Positions 46,725 to 55,574 of a DNA stretch of 64,000 nucleotides are shown here, piece after piece. The number at the start of each line of letters is the position of its first letter. The stretch's first letter is position 1. The DNA comes from JAEUJZ01 sp964460115. GTDB taxonomy: Bacteria > Myxococcota_A > Polyangia > Palsa-1104 > JAEUJZ01. Both the position numbers and the translations under genes were made by a program. Below the pieces are notes generated by a model, which did not search any database, had not been told where the DNA came from, and worked only from the letters and a program-made list of their open reading frames with translations. The stretch lies in assembly GCA_964460115.1 (NCBI GenBank), contig CAYWPR010000030.1, positions 1 through 64,000 on the forward strand, read 5' to 3'.

Positions 46725-46979
46725 TTGCTTGGCGAAGTCAGCAGCGCTGGCGAAGGCCGAAAAGGACCATGGGTACAGGCGACGCGCTATAGCTACATCG
46801 GTCTATTTTTCGGCTGCGCCGTTTTTATAGGCTACGCCGGCGGCGGATGGCTCGATCGCCGTTTTCATACCGCCCCTTGGCTGATGATGCTTGGCGTGTT
46901 ATTGGGAATCGCCGCAGGTTTTAAAGAACTTGTCCGTCTGGCTCAGAGTTATCTCAAAGAAAACAAAAAGAAACCGTGA
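46725..46979 (+). CDS. atpZ: ATP synthase accessory protein AtpZ-like
   Basis: An 84-residue (from TTG 46725) membrane protein with two membrane segments (YIGLFFGCAVFIGYAGGGWLDR, then LMMLGVLLGIAAGFKELVRL) and the GWLD loop of the AtpZ/AtpI-like ATPase gene 1 family. It is the first gene of the atp run. The start is uncertain: the only strong ribosome site (AGGAGGAG, 46681-46688) is followed at the right distance by ATC (46695), an exceptional start codon, and the TTG lies 36 nt from it. If ATC is used, 10 residues are added (IDKKLRPQSS). The stop overlaps the next gene by 4 bp. Confidence 0.8.
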   Translation: MLGEVSSAGEGRKGPWVQATRYSYIGLFFGCAVFIGYAGGGWLDRRFHTAPWLMMLGVLLGIAAGFKELVRLAQSYLKENKKKP

Positions 46980-47410
46980 CTGTCGCCCGCTTTATACAGA
47001 TCGAAACTTCGCCGCTGCGGCAAGCTTTCGCCGACAAACATTTAGGAGCAGTTCGGCGCTGGGTACTTTTGCTCAGCGCGGCGCTGCTTTTAGGTTCCAT
47101 CGGGCTCGGCGGTCCGCGCGAGCAGCTTGGCGCGCTTTGCGGCACGGTGCTCTCGCTGTTTAATGCGCTGGTCATTACCGAACTTGGCCGCTGGGCCAGC
47201 CGCGGAGCCGCCGAGACGGCGCGCCAGCGGCTGGGCCTATTGCTGCTCGCCTTTCAGCTCAAGCTCGGGCTTTTGGCCGCATCTATCTACTTGACGCTGC
47301 GCTATCTACCGGTAACACCGCTGTGGTTGCTTTTGGGGCTGACGGTGCTACCGCTGGGCATTTGTGCGTTGGCCATTGAGTACATGCTCAAAAGGCCAAG
47401 GGAGACGTAG
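46976..47410 (+). CDS. atpI: ATP synthase subunit I-like membrane protein
   Basis: A 144-residue protein with four hydrophobic segments, starting at a GTG that overlaps the previous stop as GTGA. Its size, position before atpB and hydrophobic profile fit the AtpI-type assembly factor family, which helps build the c ring. Sequence similarity is weak, so the symbol is provisional. The next gene, atpB, starts 6 bp downstream. Confidence 0.7.
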   Translation: MTVARFIQIETSPLRQAFADKHLGAVRRWVLLLSAALLLGSIGLGGPREQLGALCGTVLSLFNALVITELGRWASRGAAETARQRLGLLLLAFQLKLGLLAASIYLTLRYLPVTPLWLLLGLTVLPLGICALAIEYMLKRPRET

Positions 47411-47416
47411 AACACC

Positions 47417-48274
47417 ATGGATGAAGAATCAACGTGGTTTAATTTTCTGCCGGGATTGCGAAATCTGGTCGAATTCACCAGCCAGTATCTTGGGCGCGAG
47501 ACCCCGAAGCAGGCCTTTTATTTTCGCGGCGGACCTTTTGGCGATTCCCATTTCACGCTGACTCACGTCCTGTCCGCGCTTCTGGTTTTGAGCTTTGTGA
47601 TTGTCGGGGCGCTGAGCTTTGCCACGGCAATGCGCCGCGGCGGCGAAGTAGCCATCGTGCCACCAGCCCGTTTTTCGCTGCGCAACCTGTTCGAGCTGCT
47701 CGGCGATGCGCTGTGGAATCTGACCCGCAACATCATGGGCGATAAAAACGCCCGGCGCTACCTGCCGCTAGTCGGGACGCTGGCTTGCTTCATCTTCTTT
47801 AGCAACATCCTGGCGCTGATTCCCGGCATGATGCCGCCGACGACCACGCTGAAGACCAACGTCGCGCTGGCGCTTATCGTGTTTGTCATTACCCATATCG
47901 AGGGCATTCGCGCGCAAGGAGCGTGGAACTACCTCAAACACTTTATGGGACCTTTTTGGGGACTGGCCTGGCTTATGTTCCCCATCGAAATCATTGGCCA
48001 TCTGGCGCGCCCGCTGTCGCTGTCGCTGCGACTAATGGGCAACATGGTTTCCGATCACAAAGTGGTCGGCGTGTTTTTCGGCTTGGTACCGCTTCTGGTC
48101 CCTGTGCCGTTTTTGATACTGGGCACGCTTGTGGCAGTGGTTCAGACGATGGTCTTTTCTCTTTTGACCATCGTGTACATCAACATGGCGGTAACCACCC
48201 ACGACCATGACGATGATCACGGACACGAGCCAGCCCATGGCCACGCCGCGCATGAAGCGGCGCACAGCCACTAA
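47417..48274 (+). CDS. atpB: ATP synthase F0 subunit a
   Basis: A 285-residue integral membrane subunit. The ion-path helix contains LARPLSLSLRLMGNMVSDH with the essential Arg, and the following helix ends with a conserved Gln region (VQTMVFSLLTIVYI). It forms the half channels next to the c ring. The C-terminus is an odd His/Asp-rich tail (HDHDDDHGHE and more His) that looks metal-binding. The ATG is close after atpI. The a subunit faces a c subunit whose sequence suggests sodium coupling. Confidence 0.95.
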   Translation: MDEESTWFNFLPGLRNLVEFTSQYLGRETPKQAFYFRGGPFGDSHFTLTHVLSALLVLSFVIVGALSFATAMRRGGEVAIVPPARFSLRNLFELLGDALWNLTRNIMGDKNARRYLPLVGTLACFIFFSNILALIPGMMPPTTTLKTNVALALIVFVITHIEGIRAQGAWNYLKHFMGPFWGLAWLMFPIEIIGHLARPLSLSLRLMGNMVSDHKVVGVFFGLVPLLVPVPFLILGTLVAVVQTMVFSLLTIVYINMAVTTHDHDDDHGHEPAHGHAAHEAAHSH

Positions 48275-48329
48275 ATTCAAGCGAACAAACGCTGCGCGTT
48301 TTCATCGAAATCACAAGGAGGAACCTGAT

Positions 48330-48671
48330 ATGACGACCAAGCTTAGCAAACACTTTCTCGCGGCGATGGCCATGATGGTCACGCTGCTCGCCACCGGATC
48401 GGCCTTCGCCGAAACCAGCCTCGAGATGACCAAGACTGAGAACGGCCGCTGGTACGCCCTTGCCGCCGCCATTGGTCTAGGTATCGCCGCAGCCGGTGGT
48501 GGACTTGGCCAAGGCCGCGCCGCCGCAGCAGCCCTGGAAGGCATTTCGCGCAACCCCGGCGCTTCCGACAAGCTGTTCACGCCAATGATCATTGGTCTGG
48601 CGCTTATCGAATCGCTCGTCATCTACTCGCTGCTCATCGCCTTCGTGCTCAACGGCAAAATCGCCGGCTAA
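48330..48671 (+). CDS. atpE: ATP synthase F0 subunit c with N-terminal leader
   Basis: A 113-residue c subunit. Residues 1-27 are a signal-peptide-like leader ending AFA, before the usual two-helix hairpin. The ion site has Q61, E94, S95 and Y99; the spacing from Q61 (33 and 38 residues) equals that of the Ilyobacter sodium c ring (Q32, E65, S66, Y70). The Thr after S66 is Leu here. This pattern favours sodium binding, though not proof. AAGGAGG lies 8 nt before the ATG, which decides this start over an in-frame ATG at 48207. The rest of the ATP synthase genes are not here. Confidence 0.94.
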   Translation: MTTKLSKHFLAAMAMMVTLLATGSAFAETSLEMTKTENGRWYALAAAIGLGIAAAGGGLGQGRAAAAALEGISRNPGASDKLFTPMIIGLALIESLVIYSLLIAFVLNGKIAG

Positions 48672-48702
48672 GCCTAAGCAGATCTGAAGAAGGCTGTCGC
48701 TT

Positions 48703-48723
48703 GTAGCCCAAAAATTGGGCTAC
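48703..48723 (+). terminator. Hairpin after atpE
   Basis: GTAGCCCAA-AAA-TTGGGCTAC is a perfect 9-bp stem about 30 nt after atpE. No U-run follows, so it may act as a terminator with other factors or protect the 3' end. Confidence 0.5.
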
Positions 48724-48735
48724 GATAGCCTAGGC

Positions 48736-50238
48736 ATGCCTTCTTTTGGATCTGGGCGCGGCACAGTAGCAGTGCTGTGCGCGCTGGCGGTATTTCTGCT
48801 GCAATCCGGCGTCGGCTCGGCCGATAAATTGCGCTGCCGCCTGGAACGAATCGATCTATCGGCCTTTGACAAGACCGGCCAGATCAAAGCTCTTGGCGGA
48901 ATCGTCGAGCTGGAAGGACAAATCAAATTGTCTCAGCCGGCTCGCGATTTTCGTCTGCAAGTCAACGGCAAGACCGTTGTTCGCGCCGAAAAGCTGGAAC
49001 CCTTCGAGCGCACCGGGCAAGAGCTTTATATCGCCCTGCTTGTCGAAATCTCGGCCCTGTACGCCCCCGCCATTGAGAAGATCAAAGACGCGCTCAAGGA
49101 ATTTTTAGAATCCTTGTCGGTGCGCACCAAGGTCAAACTGATTCTGTTTGGCTACGACATCGAGCAGCAACCGACATTTATGCCGGCTCCCGCCGTCGCC
49201 CCGCTTATCGACGACATCAATCCCGACGACCAAGGCGATGTGCAGCTACTAAACGCCATCAACGCCGGTTTGGCAGCGCTGGCCAAAGTGCAGCCGGGCA
49301 AAGACAAATCCGGCGAACTTTTGCCTCCGCCGCGCAAAATCATCGTCGTGCTTTCCGATGGGCTGAATCAGCTTATGGATCGCAAAAGCTTTAAGCGCAT
49401 CGGCGACTTGATCAAACACAACAATGTAACGCTGTTTCCGGTGGCATTTTCGGTACGCGACGACCGCGGACCGCTTTTAAACCTGGGCGAACTGGCCAAG
49501 CGCAGCGCCGGCACCTTTCGCTGGGCCACCTCTGACGACAATTTGAAGCAGCAGTTTACGAACTTGTCGGAAGAGCTGCGGCTGGGCTCGGTCATCAGCT
49601 TTCCGGCCAAAAAATTTTCGGCGAGCGAATTGCAGACCGCAAGCTTTACGCTGGGATGCGGCGAGCTCAAATCCGCTGCTTTGCAAACTTCTTTCGGGCC
49701 GCCGTTAAAGCAAAGCCGACTGTGGCGATGGCTGCTGAGTATTTTTGGAGGACTCGTCGGACTGTGGCTTTTGGCGCAGGGCGCGCTTTTTATCCTGAAG
49801 CGGCGGATGGCCAAAACAAAAAGCTTGCCGCCGCCAAACCTAGCGCGAACGACCCAAGCTGTGACCATGGCCCAGCCAGCGCCGCCGCCGGCTGCGAGCG
49901 TCGTTCCAATCACACCGGGACGCCGCTTGCACACTGCAACCCTTATCGGCATCGGGGTTGGCCAATACGGCGGCCAACGCATCAAGCTCGAAGCCAGCCT
50001 GCTTATCGGCAAAGCGGTGGCCGGTCCAAGCAGCCTGCTTATCTCGGACGATGCCAGTTTGGCGGCCGTGCACTGCGAAATTCAACGCGACGGCGCCGGC
50101 TACGTGCTGTACGACAAGAACGCCGCGAGCGGTATTTTTATTAACGATCGTCGAATCAGCGGCTTTGTGCGCATCGAGCACGGCGACATTGTTCGCCTTG
50201 GCAGCAATACCCAATTTCGCTTTCGCCTCGACGATTAA
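48736..50238 (+). CDS. VWA-like and FHA domain membrane protein
   Basis: A 500-residue protein (from ATG 48736). A signal peptide leads to an extracytoplasmic von Willebrand A-like domain (about 80-280) in which the metal-binding DxSxS is replaced by VEISAL, although the later IIVVLSDGLNQ strand is kept. A membrane segment follows (about 330-355), then a cytoplasmic FHA domain (about 400-500) with LLIGKAVAG and SLAAVHCEI, the phosphothreonine-binding layout. It precedes a Ser/Thr kinase gene by 59 bp, so the FHA part may read that kinase's output. Confidence 0.8.
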   Translation: MPSFGSGRGTVAVLCALAVFLLQSGVGSADKLRCRLERIDLSAFDKTGQIKALGGIVELEGQIKLSQPARDFRLQVNGKTVVRAEKLEPFERTGQELYIALLVEISALYAPAIEKIKDALKEFLESLSVRTKVKLILFGYDIEQQPTFMPAPAVAPLIDDINPDDQGDVQLLNAINAGLAALAKVQPGKDKSGELLPPPRKIIVVLSDGLNQLMDRKSFKRIGDLIKHNNVTLFPVAFSVRDDRGPLLNLGELAKRSAGTFRWATSDDNLKQQFTNLSEELRLGSVISFPAKKFSASELQTASFTLGCGELKSAALQTSFGPPLKQSRLWRWLLSIFGGLVGLWLLAQGALFILKRRMAKTKSLPPPNLARTTQAVTMAQPAPPPAASVVPITPGRRLHTATLIGIGVGQYGGQRIKLEASLLIGKAVAGPSSLLISDDASLAAVHCEIQRDGAGYVLYDKNAASGIFINDRRISGFVRIEHGDIVRLGSNTQFRFRLDD

Positions 50239-50297
50239 GCCAGGCGCCGCGCAACACGGTGGCGCCATAACGCCGAAGATCCATTATCGTAAATACG

Positions 50298-52652
50298 ATG
50301 GCTTCTTCTACGCCCGCTGTGAGCCCGGTGATAGAGAACGGGCATTTGTCTGAGCGCATCCGCAAGTTGATCGGTACCACCATTGGCGGGCGCTACAAGG
50401 TATTGTCGCTTATCGGTGAAGGCGGCATGGGTGCGGTGCTGCTCGTCGAGCATATTTTGATACGCAAGCGCATGGCGATCAAAGTGCTTAACGATGCGAT
50501 GATGAAAAATCCCGAGGCGGTGGCGCGCTTTGAACGCGAAGCGCTGGCGGCCGCGCACATCGAGCACCCCAATGTCGTTGCCGCGACCGATTCGGGACGT
50601 ACAGAGGACGGCGCGCTATTTGTCGTGTTCGAATACGTCGATGGACACAGTCTGCGCGATCGAATCGGCACCGGTCCCCTGCCCCCGGTTCTGGCCACGC
50701 ACATCGTGCGGCAAGTGGCCGGCGCCCTTATGCGCGCGCACGGCCTGGGCGTTATACACCGCGACTTGAAGCCTGAAAACATTATGCTGGTGGCGCGCGA
50801 TGGAGACGACAATCTGGCCAAGGTGCTCGACTTTGGATTGGCCAAACTGTCGACGCGAGCGCCGGCCGACAGCCCGGCCGGGCTCAGCGCGGGCGAGGCG
50901 CTTACCCGCTACGGAGCCGTCTTTGGAACGCCGGCGTACATGGCCCCCGAACAAGCCGCCGGCGGCGAAGTAGACGGCCGTACCGATTTATATGCCCTGG
51001 GCGTGCTTTTTTACGAAATGCTGTCCGGCACTCTGCCGTTTGACGGCGATGACTCAGCGGCTTTTTTGCGTCACCACATCGTTGATCCGATTCCGCTGAT
51101 TCATACGCGAGTTCCGGGGCTCAAGATTCCCGAAGCGCTGGAAGCGATCATGATGCGCCTTTTGGAAAAGCGTCCCGACAAACGCTACGACAGCGCCAAG
51201 TCTTTGCTGGATGCCATTGATCACCTCATCGCAAGCAACGAAACGCTGAAGTACGACCCCAGCTCGCCGCTTCTGCGCATGCGGCCGGCGCCGATTCGCG
51301 GTCCTTCTTCCGATGCCAATCAAAAAGCAACGGCGATTGCTCCCTCGGATCTGCCAGCGCGCAAATTCAGTCCTTTTTCGACGGCGGAGACCCAGTTTGA
51401 AGATGGGCACACCAAATCTCAGGAAAAAATAGGCGAAAATGGCGAATCCTTGGCGCTGGCCCTTCAGGATCTGAACCAGCTCGCAGCCATGGATCGAGCC
51501 GGAGACGGCCCAACCATAAATGGGCTGGCCAAACAATTTGGCGCCCAGCCTTTGCCTGGCGGCGGTGCTCCGATTTCCGCAGTGCGCGCCAACGCCTTGG
51601 GAGAACCCAGCGAGCCGCCCAAACTGCGCGCGCCAAGCGCCCTGAATATTCAAGTGCTACAGCCCGAAGGCGCCAATTCCGCGGTGCTGATTCCGGCGCC
51701 GCCCCCGACCTTTTCCGAGCGGGTCCGCGAAACCGGCGTAGAAGCTGCGGGCTGGTGGCGCAGCGTCGGTTGGCCCACGACAAAGCGCGTGGCGCAAAAA
51801 GTTTGGCAAACGCTGGCCACTTATACGCCCATCTACTTTGCGCGTATTGTGGCGTTTGTACGAACTCGGCTGCCCAAAAAGCATCGCGAAATGTCCGAGC
51901 GCTGGCTAAGGCTGGCGGTCGGCGCAGTGCTTTGTCTGCCCTTTCTCATTTTATTTTCCGTTCTGATTTTTTCGGGCGGCGATTCCGCATCGACTAGGCC
52001 CGCGACCACGGCCTTGCCCGGGTTTGCCACCGATCGTGAAATGGAGCGCGGGGTCAGCGGCGGCCCGCGCGATTTGGAAAAACTGTCCGTCAAGTATCCA
52101 AACGACTCGCGCATCTTTCGCGCCCTGGTTCGCGCGCATGGCGCTCACAAAAACTATGCAAACGCGCTGGCCGCGCTAAGCCGCCTAGTCACTTTGGACC
52201 CGACCATGGCAGCCGACGATGAAATGGGCCAAATTGCCGCAGCGGCGGCGCTTTTGCCAGACACCTCGGACGCGGCCATCGCGCTTTTGGAAAAATCTCT
52301 AGGCGATAAAGGCATAAGCGTACTTGCCGACTTGGCCGAGAAAACGACCATGGAGCCGTGGAAAAGCAAGTTAGCGGCCAGTCTGCAAAAAGCTACCGTG
52401 CGCGCCCTGGCATCACCGGCAACGCTAATCCTTATCGATTTGCGCAGCGCCGCGCGTTGTGAGGACAAACGCGGACTGCTGTCGCGCGCCAGCCAAAAGG
52501 GGGATCTGCGTACGCTGACCTATCTGCAAAGTCTGCAGCCCCTCACCGGCTGCGGACCCGGCGGACAAAACGATTGTTGGACCTGCTTGCGCAAAGGCAA
52601 CATTTTGCAACAGACCCTAGATGCCTTGCAGAAGCGGCTTTTCGGCGGCTAG
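50298..52652 (+). CDS. Hanks-type Ser/Thr protein kinase
   Basis: A 784-residue kinase. The catalytic domain (about 33-300) is intact: IGEGGMGAV loop, K62 in MAIKVL, VIHRDLKPENIML with D156, LDFGLAK with D178 and the APEQA segment. A linker rich in Pro/Ala follows, then one membrane segment at about 550-570 (LRLAVGAVLCLPFLILFSVLIF) and a helical C-terminal domain with TPR-like pairs (IFRALVRAHGAHKNYANALAAL). Gene order with the VWA-FHA protein suggests a linked signalling pair. Confidence 0.93.
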   Translation: MASSTPAVSPVIENGHLSERIRKLIGTTIGGRYKVLSLIGEGGMGAVLLVEHILIRKRMAIKVLNDAMMKNPEAVARFEREALAAAHIEHPNVVAATDSGRTEDGALFVVFEYVDGHSLRDRIGTGPLPPVLATHIVRQVAGALMRAHGLGVIHRDLKPENIMLVARDGDDNLAKVLDFGLAKLSTRAPADSPAGLSAGEALTRYGAVFGTPAYMAPEQAAGGEVDGRTDLYALGVLFYEMLSGTLPFDGDDSAAFLRHHIVDPIPLIHTRVPGLKIPEALEAIMMRLLEKRPDKRYDSAKSLLDAIDHLIASNETLKYDPSSPLLRMRPAPIRGPSSDANQKATAIAPSDLPARKFSPFSTAETQFEDGHTKSQEKIGENGESLALALQDLNQLAAMDRAGDGPTINGLAKQFGAQPLPGGGAPISAVRANALGEPSEPPKLRAPSALNIQVLQPEGANSAVLIPAPPPTFSERVRETGVEAAGWWRSVGWPTTKRVAQKVWQTLATYTPIYFARIVAFVRTRLPKKHREMSERWLRLAVGAVLCLPFLILFSVLIFSGGDSASTRPATTALPGFATDREMERGVSGGPRDLEKLSVKYPNDSRIFRALVRAHGAHKNYANALAALSRLVTLDPTMAADDEMGQIAAAAALLPDTSDAAIALLEKSLGDKGISVLADLAEKTTMEPWKSKLAASLQKATVRALASPATLILIDLRSAARCEDKRGLLSRASQKGDLRTLTYLQSLQPLTGCGPGGQNDCWTCLRKGNILQQTLDALQKRLFGG

Positions 52653-52668
52653 GCTGTGTCTGATTCTG

Positions 52669-53505
52669 TTACAGCGACAGCGTCAACAAAAGCGGCGCGT
52701 GATCCGAGGGCTTTTCGCCTTTGCGCTCGTTGCGGTCGACGTGGGCCGATAGACAAGCATCGAGAAGCGACTTCGTACAAAAAATATGATCGATGCGCAG
52801 CCCATGATTCTTGGGAAAGGCCAGCATGCGGTAATCCCAGTAGGTATAAATCTGGGCCGTTGGCTCGATGTGGCGCAGCGTGTCGAACAAGCCAAAGTCC
52901 AGCACTTTGCTCAAGGCTTGTCGCGCCGCAGTGTGGCAAATCACCGTGTCACGCCATCCTGCCGGATCGTAGACATCCAAATCACCGGGAGCGACGTTCC
53001 AATCTCCGGCCAAAAGCAGCGGTTCGCTTGCCGAATGACGGCGATTGAGATAGTCGCGCAAGCGTTCGAGCCAGCGCAGCTTATAGGCGTACTTGGGCGA
53101 ATCGATGGTTTGCCCATTCGGAGTGTAGACCGAAGCGACGCGCAGCCCGAGCCCCGGAATCGTGGCGGCAATCAGGCGCGATTCGGCATCGGGGTCGTCA
53201 TCCTGCATGCCAATGACGATGTCCGTCGGGGCGCCATGCTCGATGCGCGACAAAATGGCCACGCCGTTATAGGCCTTCTGGCCAACGACCACCGCGCGAT
53301 ATCCGGCGCTTTCATATTCCAAGGTGGGAAAGTCGAGCGTCTGCATTTTCAATTCTTGCAGGCACACGACATCGGGCCGCTTGGCCCTAAGCCAGCCGAG
53401 CAGACGCTCATGTCGAATGCGCAGCGAGTTGACATTCCAAGTAGCGACGGTGCAGCTTTTTTTCGGCGTCGCCGACAAAGTTGTATCCGAGGGATCGGCA
53501 AGCAT
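52669..53505 (-). CDS. xthA: Exodeoxyribonuclease III
   Basis: A 278-residue AP endonuclease/exonuclease of base-excision repair. The motifs TWNVNSLRIR, LQELKM, the YTPNG loop, GDWNVAPGDLD and the SDHAPLLL end mark the metal and catalytic residues (Asn, Glu, Asp, His). The ATG at 53505 begins a short tail before the catalytic fold; an upstream in-frame ATG (53586) is less likely. It converges with the kinase gene 16 bp away. Confidence 0.94.
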   Translation of the reverse strand: MLADPSDTTLSATPKKSCTVATWNVNSLRIRHERLLGWLRAKRPDVVCLQELKMQTLDFPTLEYESAGYRAVVVGQKAYNGVAILSRIEHGAPTDIVIGMQDDDPDAESRLIAATIPGLGLRVASVYTPNGQTIDSPKYAYKLRWLERLRDYLNRRHSASEPLLLAGDWNVAPGDLDVYDPAGWRDTVICHTAARQALSKVLDFGLFDTLRHIEPTAQIYTYWDYRMLAFPKNHGLRIDHIFCTKSLLDACLSAHVDRNERKGEKPSDHAPLLLTLSL

Positions 53506-53686
53506 GGGCGCGTTCTTTCTGAAACTCGGTTCAAAAACACCGCCCAGCGACAATGCCGTTCCGCCCCATCCATGTTCAATGCTCAACGCTTGATGCGCGG
53601 CGCAGTGTTTTTTTTGCCAGGCGTTCTACGCCTGCACCCTAGCACAGGTTGTGGTATAGCCAGCGCCTGAGAGGTTTTGCGTCCCG

Positions 53687-54364
53687 ATGTCGTCATTGAC
53701 TCACTTTCTTGCCTGGCTTTTGCACATCATTCGTTCACCGGACGAGCTGATTCGACTCAGCGGCTATCCCATGCTGCTGCTCGCGCTCATCATCTTTGTA
53801 GAAACCGGCGCCATGGTCTTTTTTCTGCCGGGAGATTCGCTGCTGGTCACCGCCGGCCTTTATGCAGCGCGCGGCAGCTTGGACCTTCTGACGCTGAACT
53901 TGGTTCTGATTCCCATGGCGATTTTGGGCGACGCGACGTCTTATTACATTGGCTTGCGCGCCGGTCCGCATCTTTTTAATCGGCCGCGCTCGCGACTTTT
54001 CAATCCGCAGCATTTGCGCGACGCCCACGAGTTTTATGAACGCCACGGCGGCAAGGCCATCATTTTGGCCCGCTTCGTGCCGCTGCTCCGTACTTTTGTG
54101 CCAGTCGTCGCCGGCGCGGCGCAAATGACCTACCGGCGCTTTGCCGCCTACAATATTTGCGGCGGAGCAGCCTGGGTACTTTCGATGACCTGCATCGGCT
54201 CGTTTTTGGGCAACTTCTTCGAGCGGATCTTCGGCGTCAAAATCGAGCGTCACATTGAGAAGGTCATTCTCATCGTCATCTTGATCTCGATTCTTCCGGG
54301 AATTATCGGATACATGCAGGCGCGCCGTCAGCCGCGCCCACCGCCGCGCGACAATACGCGTTAG
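53687..54364 (+). CDS. DedA-family membrane protein
   Basis: A 225-residue inner-membrane protein of the DedA/SNARE-associated family, involved in membrane lipid turnover or undecaprenyl phosphate recycling in other bacteria. It has a clear VETGAMVFFLPGDSLL, GDATSYYIGLRAG, and the conserved FVPLLRTFVPVVAGAAQM segment with the essential Arg. A GAGAGG lies about 12 nt before the ATG. It is followed closely by cutA. Confidence 0.9.
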   Translation: MSSLTHFLAWLLHIIRSPDELIRLSGYPMLLLALIIFVETGAMVFFLPGDSLLVTAGLYAARGSLDLLTLNLVLIPMAILGDATSYYIGLRAGPHLFNRPRSRLFNPQHLRDAHEFYERHGGKAIILARFVPLLRTFVPVVAGAAQMTYRRFAAYNICGGAAWVLSMTCIGSFLGNFFERIFGVKIERHIEKVILIVILISILPGIIGYMQARRQPRPPPRDNTR

Positions 54365-54374
54365 ATGAGAACCG

Positions 54375-54725
54375 ATGTCGACCCAGTCTGTGCCTGACGC
54401 CGGTGCGCTGGCGATGGTTCTTTGCACATTTCCAAACGCTGAGGAAGCCGAGCAAACGGCGCGCACATTGATTGACGAGGGTCTTTGCGCCTGCGTCAAC
54501 ATTCTGCGCGAAGTGCGCTCGATCTACCGCTGGAATGGCGAAGTGGTCCATGGCAGCGAAGTGCTGTGTCTGCTGAAGACAGCAACCGCGCAACACGCCG
54601 CCATGCTCACTCGACTTTCCGAGCTGCATTCTTACGAAGTGCCCGAGTTTTTGACATTGCACCCGAGCCAAGTCAATGAGCCGTACTTGCGCTGGGTTTT
54701 GGGCGAAACCAGTGTCGGCAGCTAA
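54375..54725 (+). CDS. cutA: CutA-type divalent cation tolerance protein
   Basis: A 116-residue protein of the trimeric CutA1 family. It has the pattern VLCTFPNAEEAEQTARTLID, CACVNIL, YRWNGEV, LLKTATAQHAAML and the closing HSYEVPEFL. It starts 10 bp after the DedA-family gene, suggesting co-transcription. The family is linked to metal tolerance, but the mechanism is unsettled. Confidence 0.93.
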   Translation: MSTQSVPDAGALAMVLCTFPNAEEAEQTARTLIDEGLCACVNILREVRSIYRWNGEVVHGSEVLCLLKTATAQHAAMLTRLSELHSYEVPEFLTLHPSQVNEPYLRWVLGETSVGS

Positions 54726-54768
54726 GGCTTCTGGTACGATTTAGAAAGCCAAAGAAAGGGAACTGGCG

Positions 54769-55572
54769 ATGGAAATCTTCGAAAAACCGTTTGGCTTTGT
54801 AGGAGAACGCAAAGCCTGCGTGCTGCTTTGTCTGGCTTTTTACATGGGTTTTTTTGCGCTGCTCTCTTTGCTGCTACGCAACGCGCCGCCTGATCAACCC
54901 GAGATTCGCGCCTGGTGGGCATGCTTTGCGGCCCTGGGCGCCTGCTACGGCGTCAGTTTTTTCGCCCTGGGTGCAGGCTGGTTCTGGGCCCGCTGGGTTG
55001 CCATTGGCCTCGGCTATTCCGGCCTGACCTTGGCAGGATGGAGCATCATCACGCAGCGCAGCATCGAGCCGGTGATGGCTTTTTATGGCCTGACCCACGG
55101 CGTGATCGCGCTGTTTTTGCAAGGCCAGCGACTGGTCGAGGAATATGATGCCAAACCGGCCTGGCGCAAGGCGCTTGGTCTTGATGACAAAGCGGTCGTG
55201 CAAGTTCGTCAATCGGTAACTCGTGCCGCGGCGAGCTTGCCGACGCTCATCATGATTGCTCTTTCACCGCGCGAAGGACAAGAAGGCCTGTGGGTGGCGG
55301 CGTTGGCGATTGTCGGCCTTTGCGGTCTTTTGCAAATGCGCACGGTCGGCGTCTTGGCACTTTTTACCGCCGGCTTGCTTTTGCCCTGGACGCTGCTGTC
55401 ACACAGCCATGTCCAGATGCAGGGGCTAAATCCGTCCAGCGTGGCACCCTTCCTCTCGTATGACACCATTCACCTTATGGGTCTAAGCGCCGCAGCGCTG
55501 CTTTTAGCAGCCAGTGCGCCCTATATGCGTCCGGTTCTGCGCTTTCTTCGCAGCCGCCCAGCTGTTTCGTAG
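54769..55572 (+). CDS. Membrane protein of unknown function
   Basis: A 267-residue polytopic membrane protein with about seven hydrophobic segments (for example CVLLCLAFYMGFFALLSLL; TLAGWSIITQRS; GVLALFTAGLLLPWTLL). A short loop with basic and acidic residues (about 120-150) joins two halves. I recognise no family. The ribosome site is AAGGGAA about 8 nt upstream. It follows cutA by 43 bp and converges with mrdA. Confidence 0.7.
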   Translation: MEIFEKPFGFVGERKACVLLCLAFYMGFFALLSLLLRNAPPDQPEIRAWWACFAALGACYGVSFFALGAGWFWARWVAIGLGYSGLTLAGWSIITQRSIEPVMAFYGLTHGVIALFLQGQRLVEEYDAKPAWRKALGLDDKAVVQVRQSVTRAAASLPTLIMIALSPREGQEGLWVAALAIVGLCGLLQMRTVGVLALFTAGLLLPWTLLSHSHVQMQGLNPSSVAPFLSYDTIHLMGLSAAALLLAASAPYMRPVLRFLRSRPAVS

Positions 55573-55574
55573 AA

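Noticed and set aside
52786..53670. 294-codon plus-strand ORF antisense to exonuclease III
   Set aside because: It mirrors the third-codon bias of the real gene and has no family match; exonuclease III motifs are unambiguous on the other strand.
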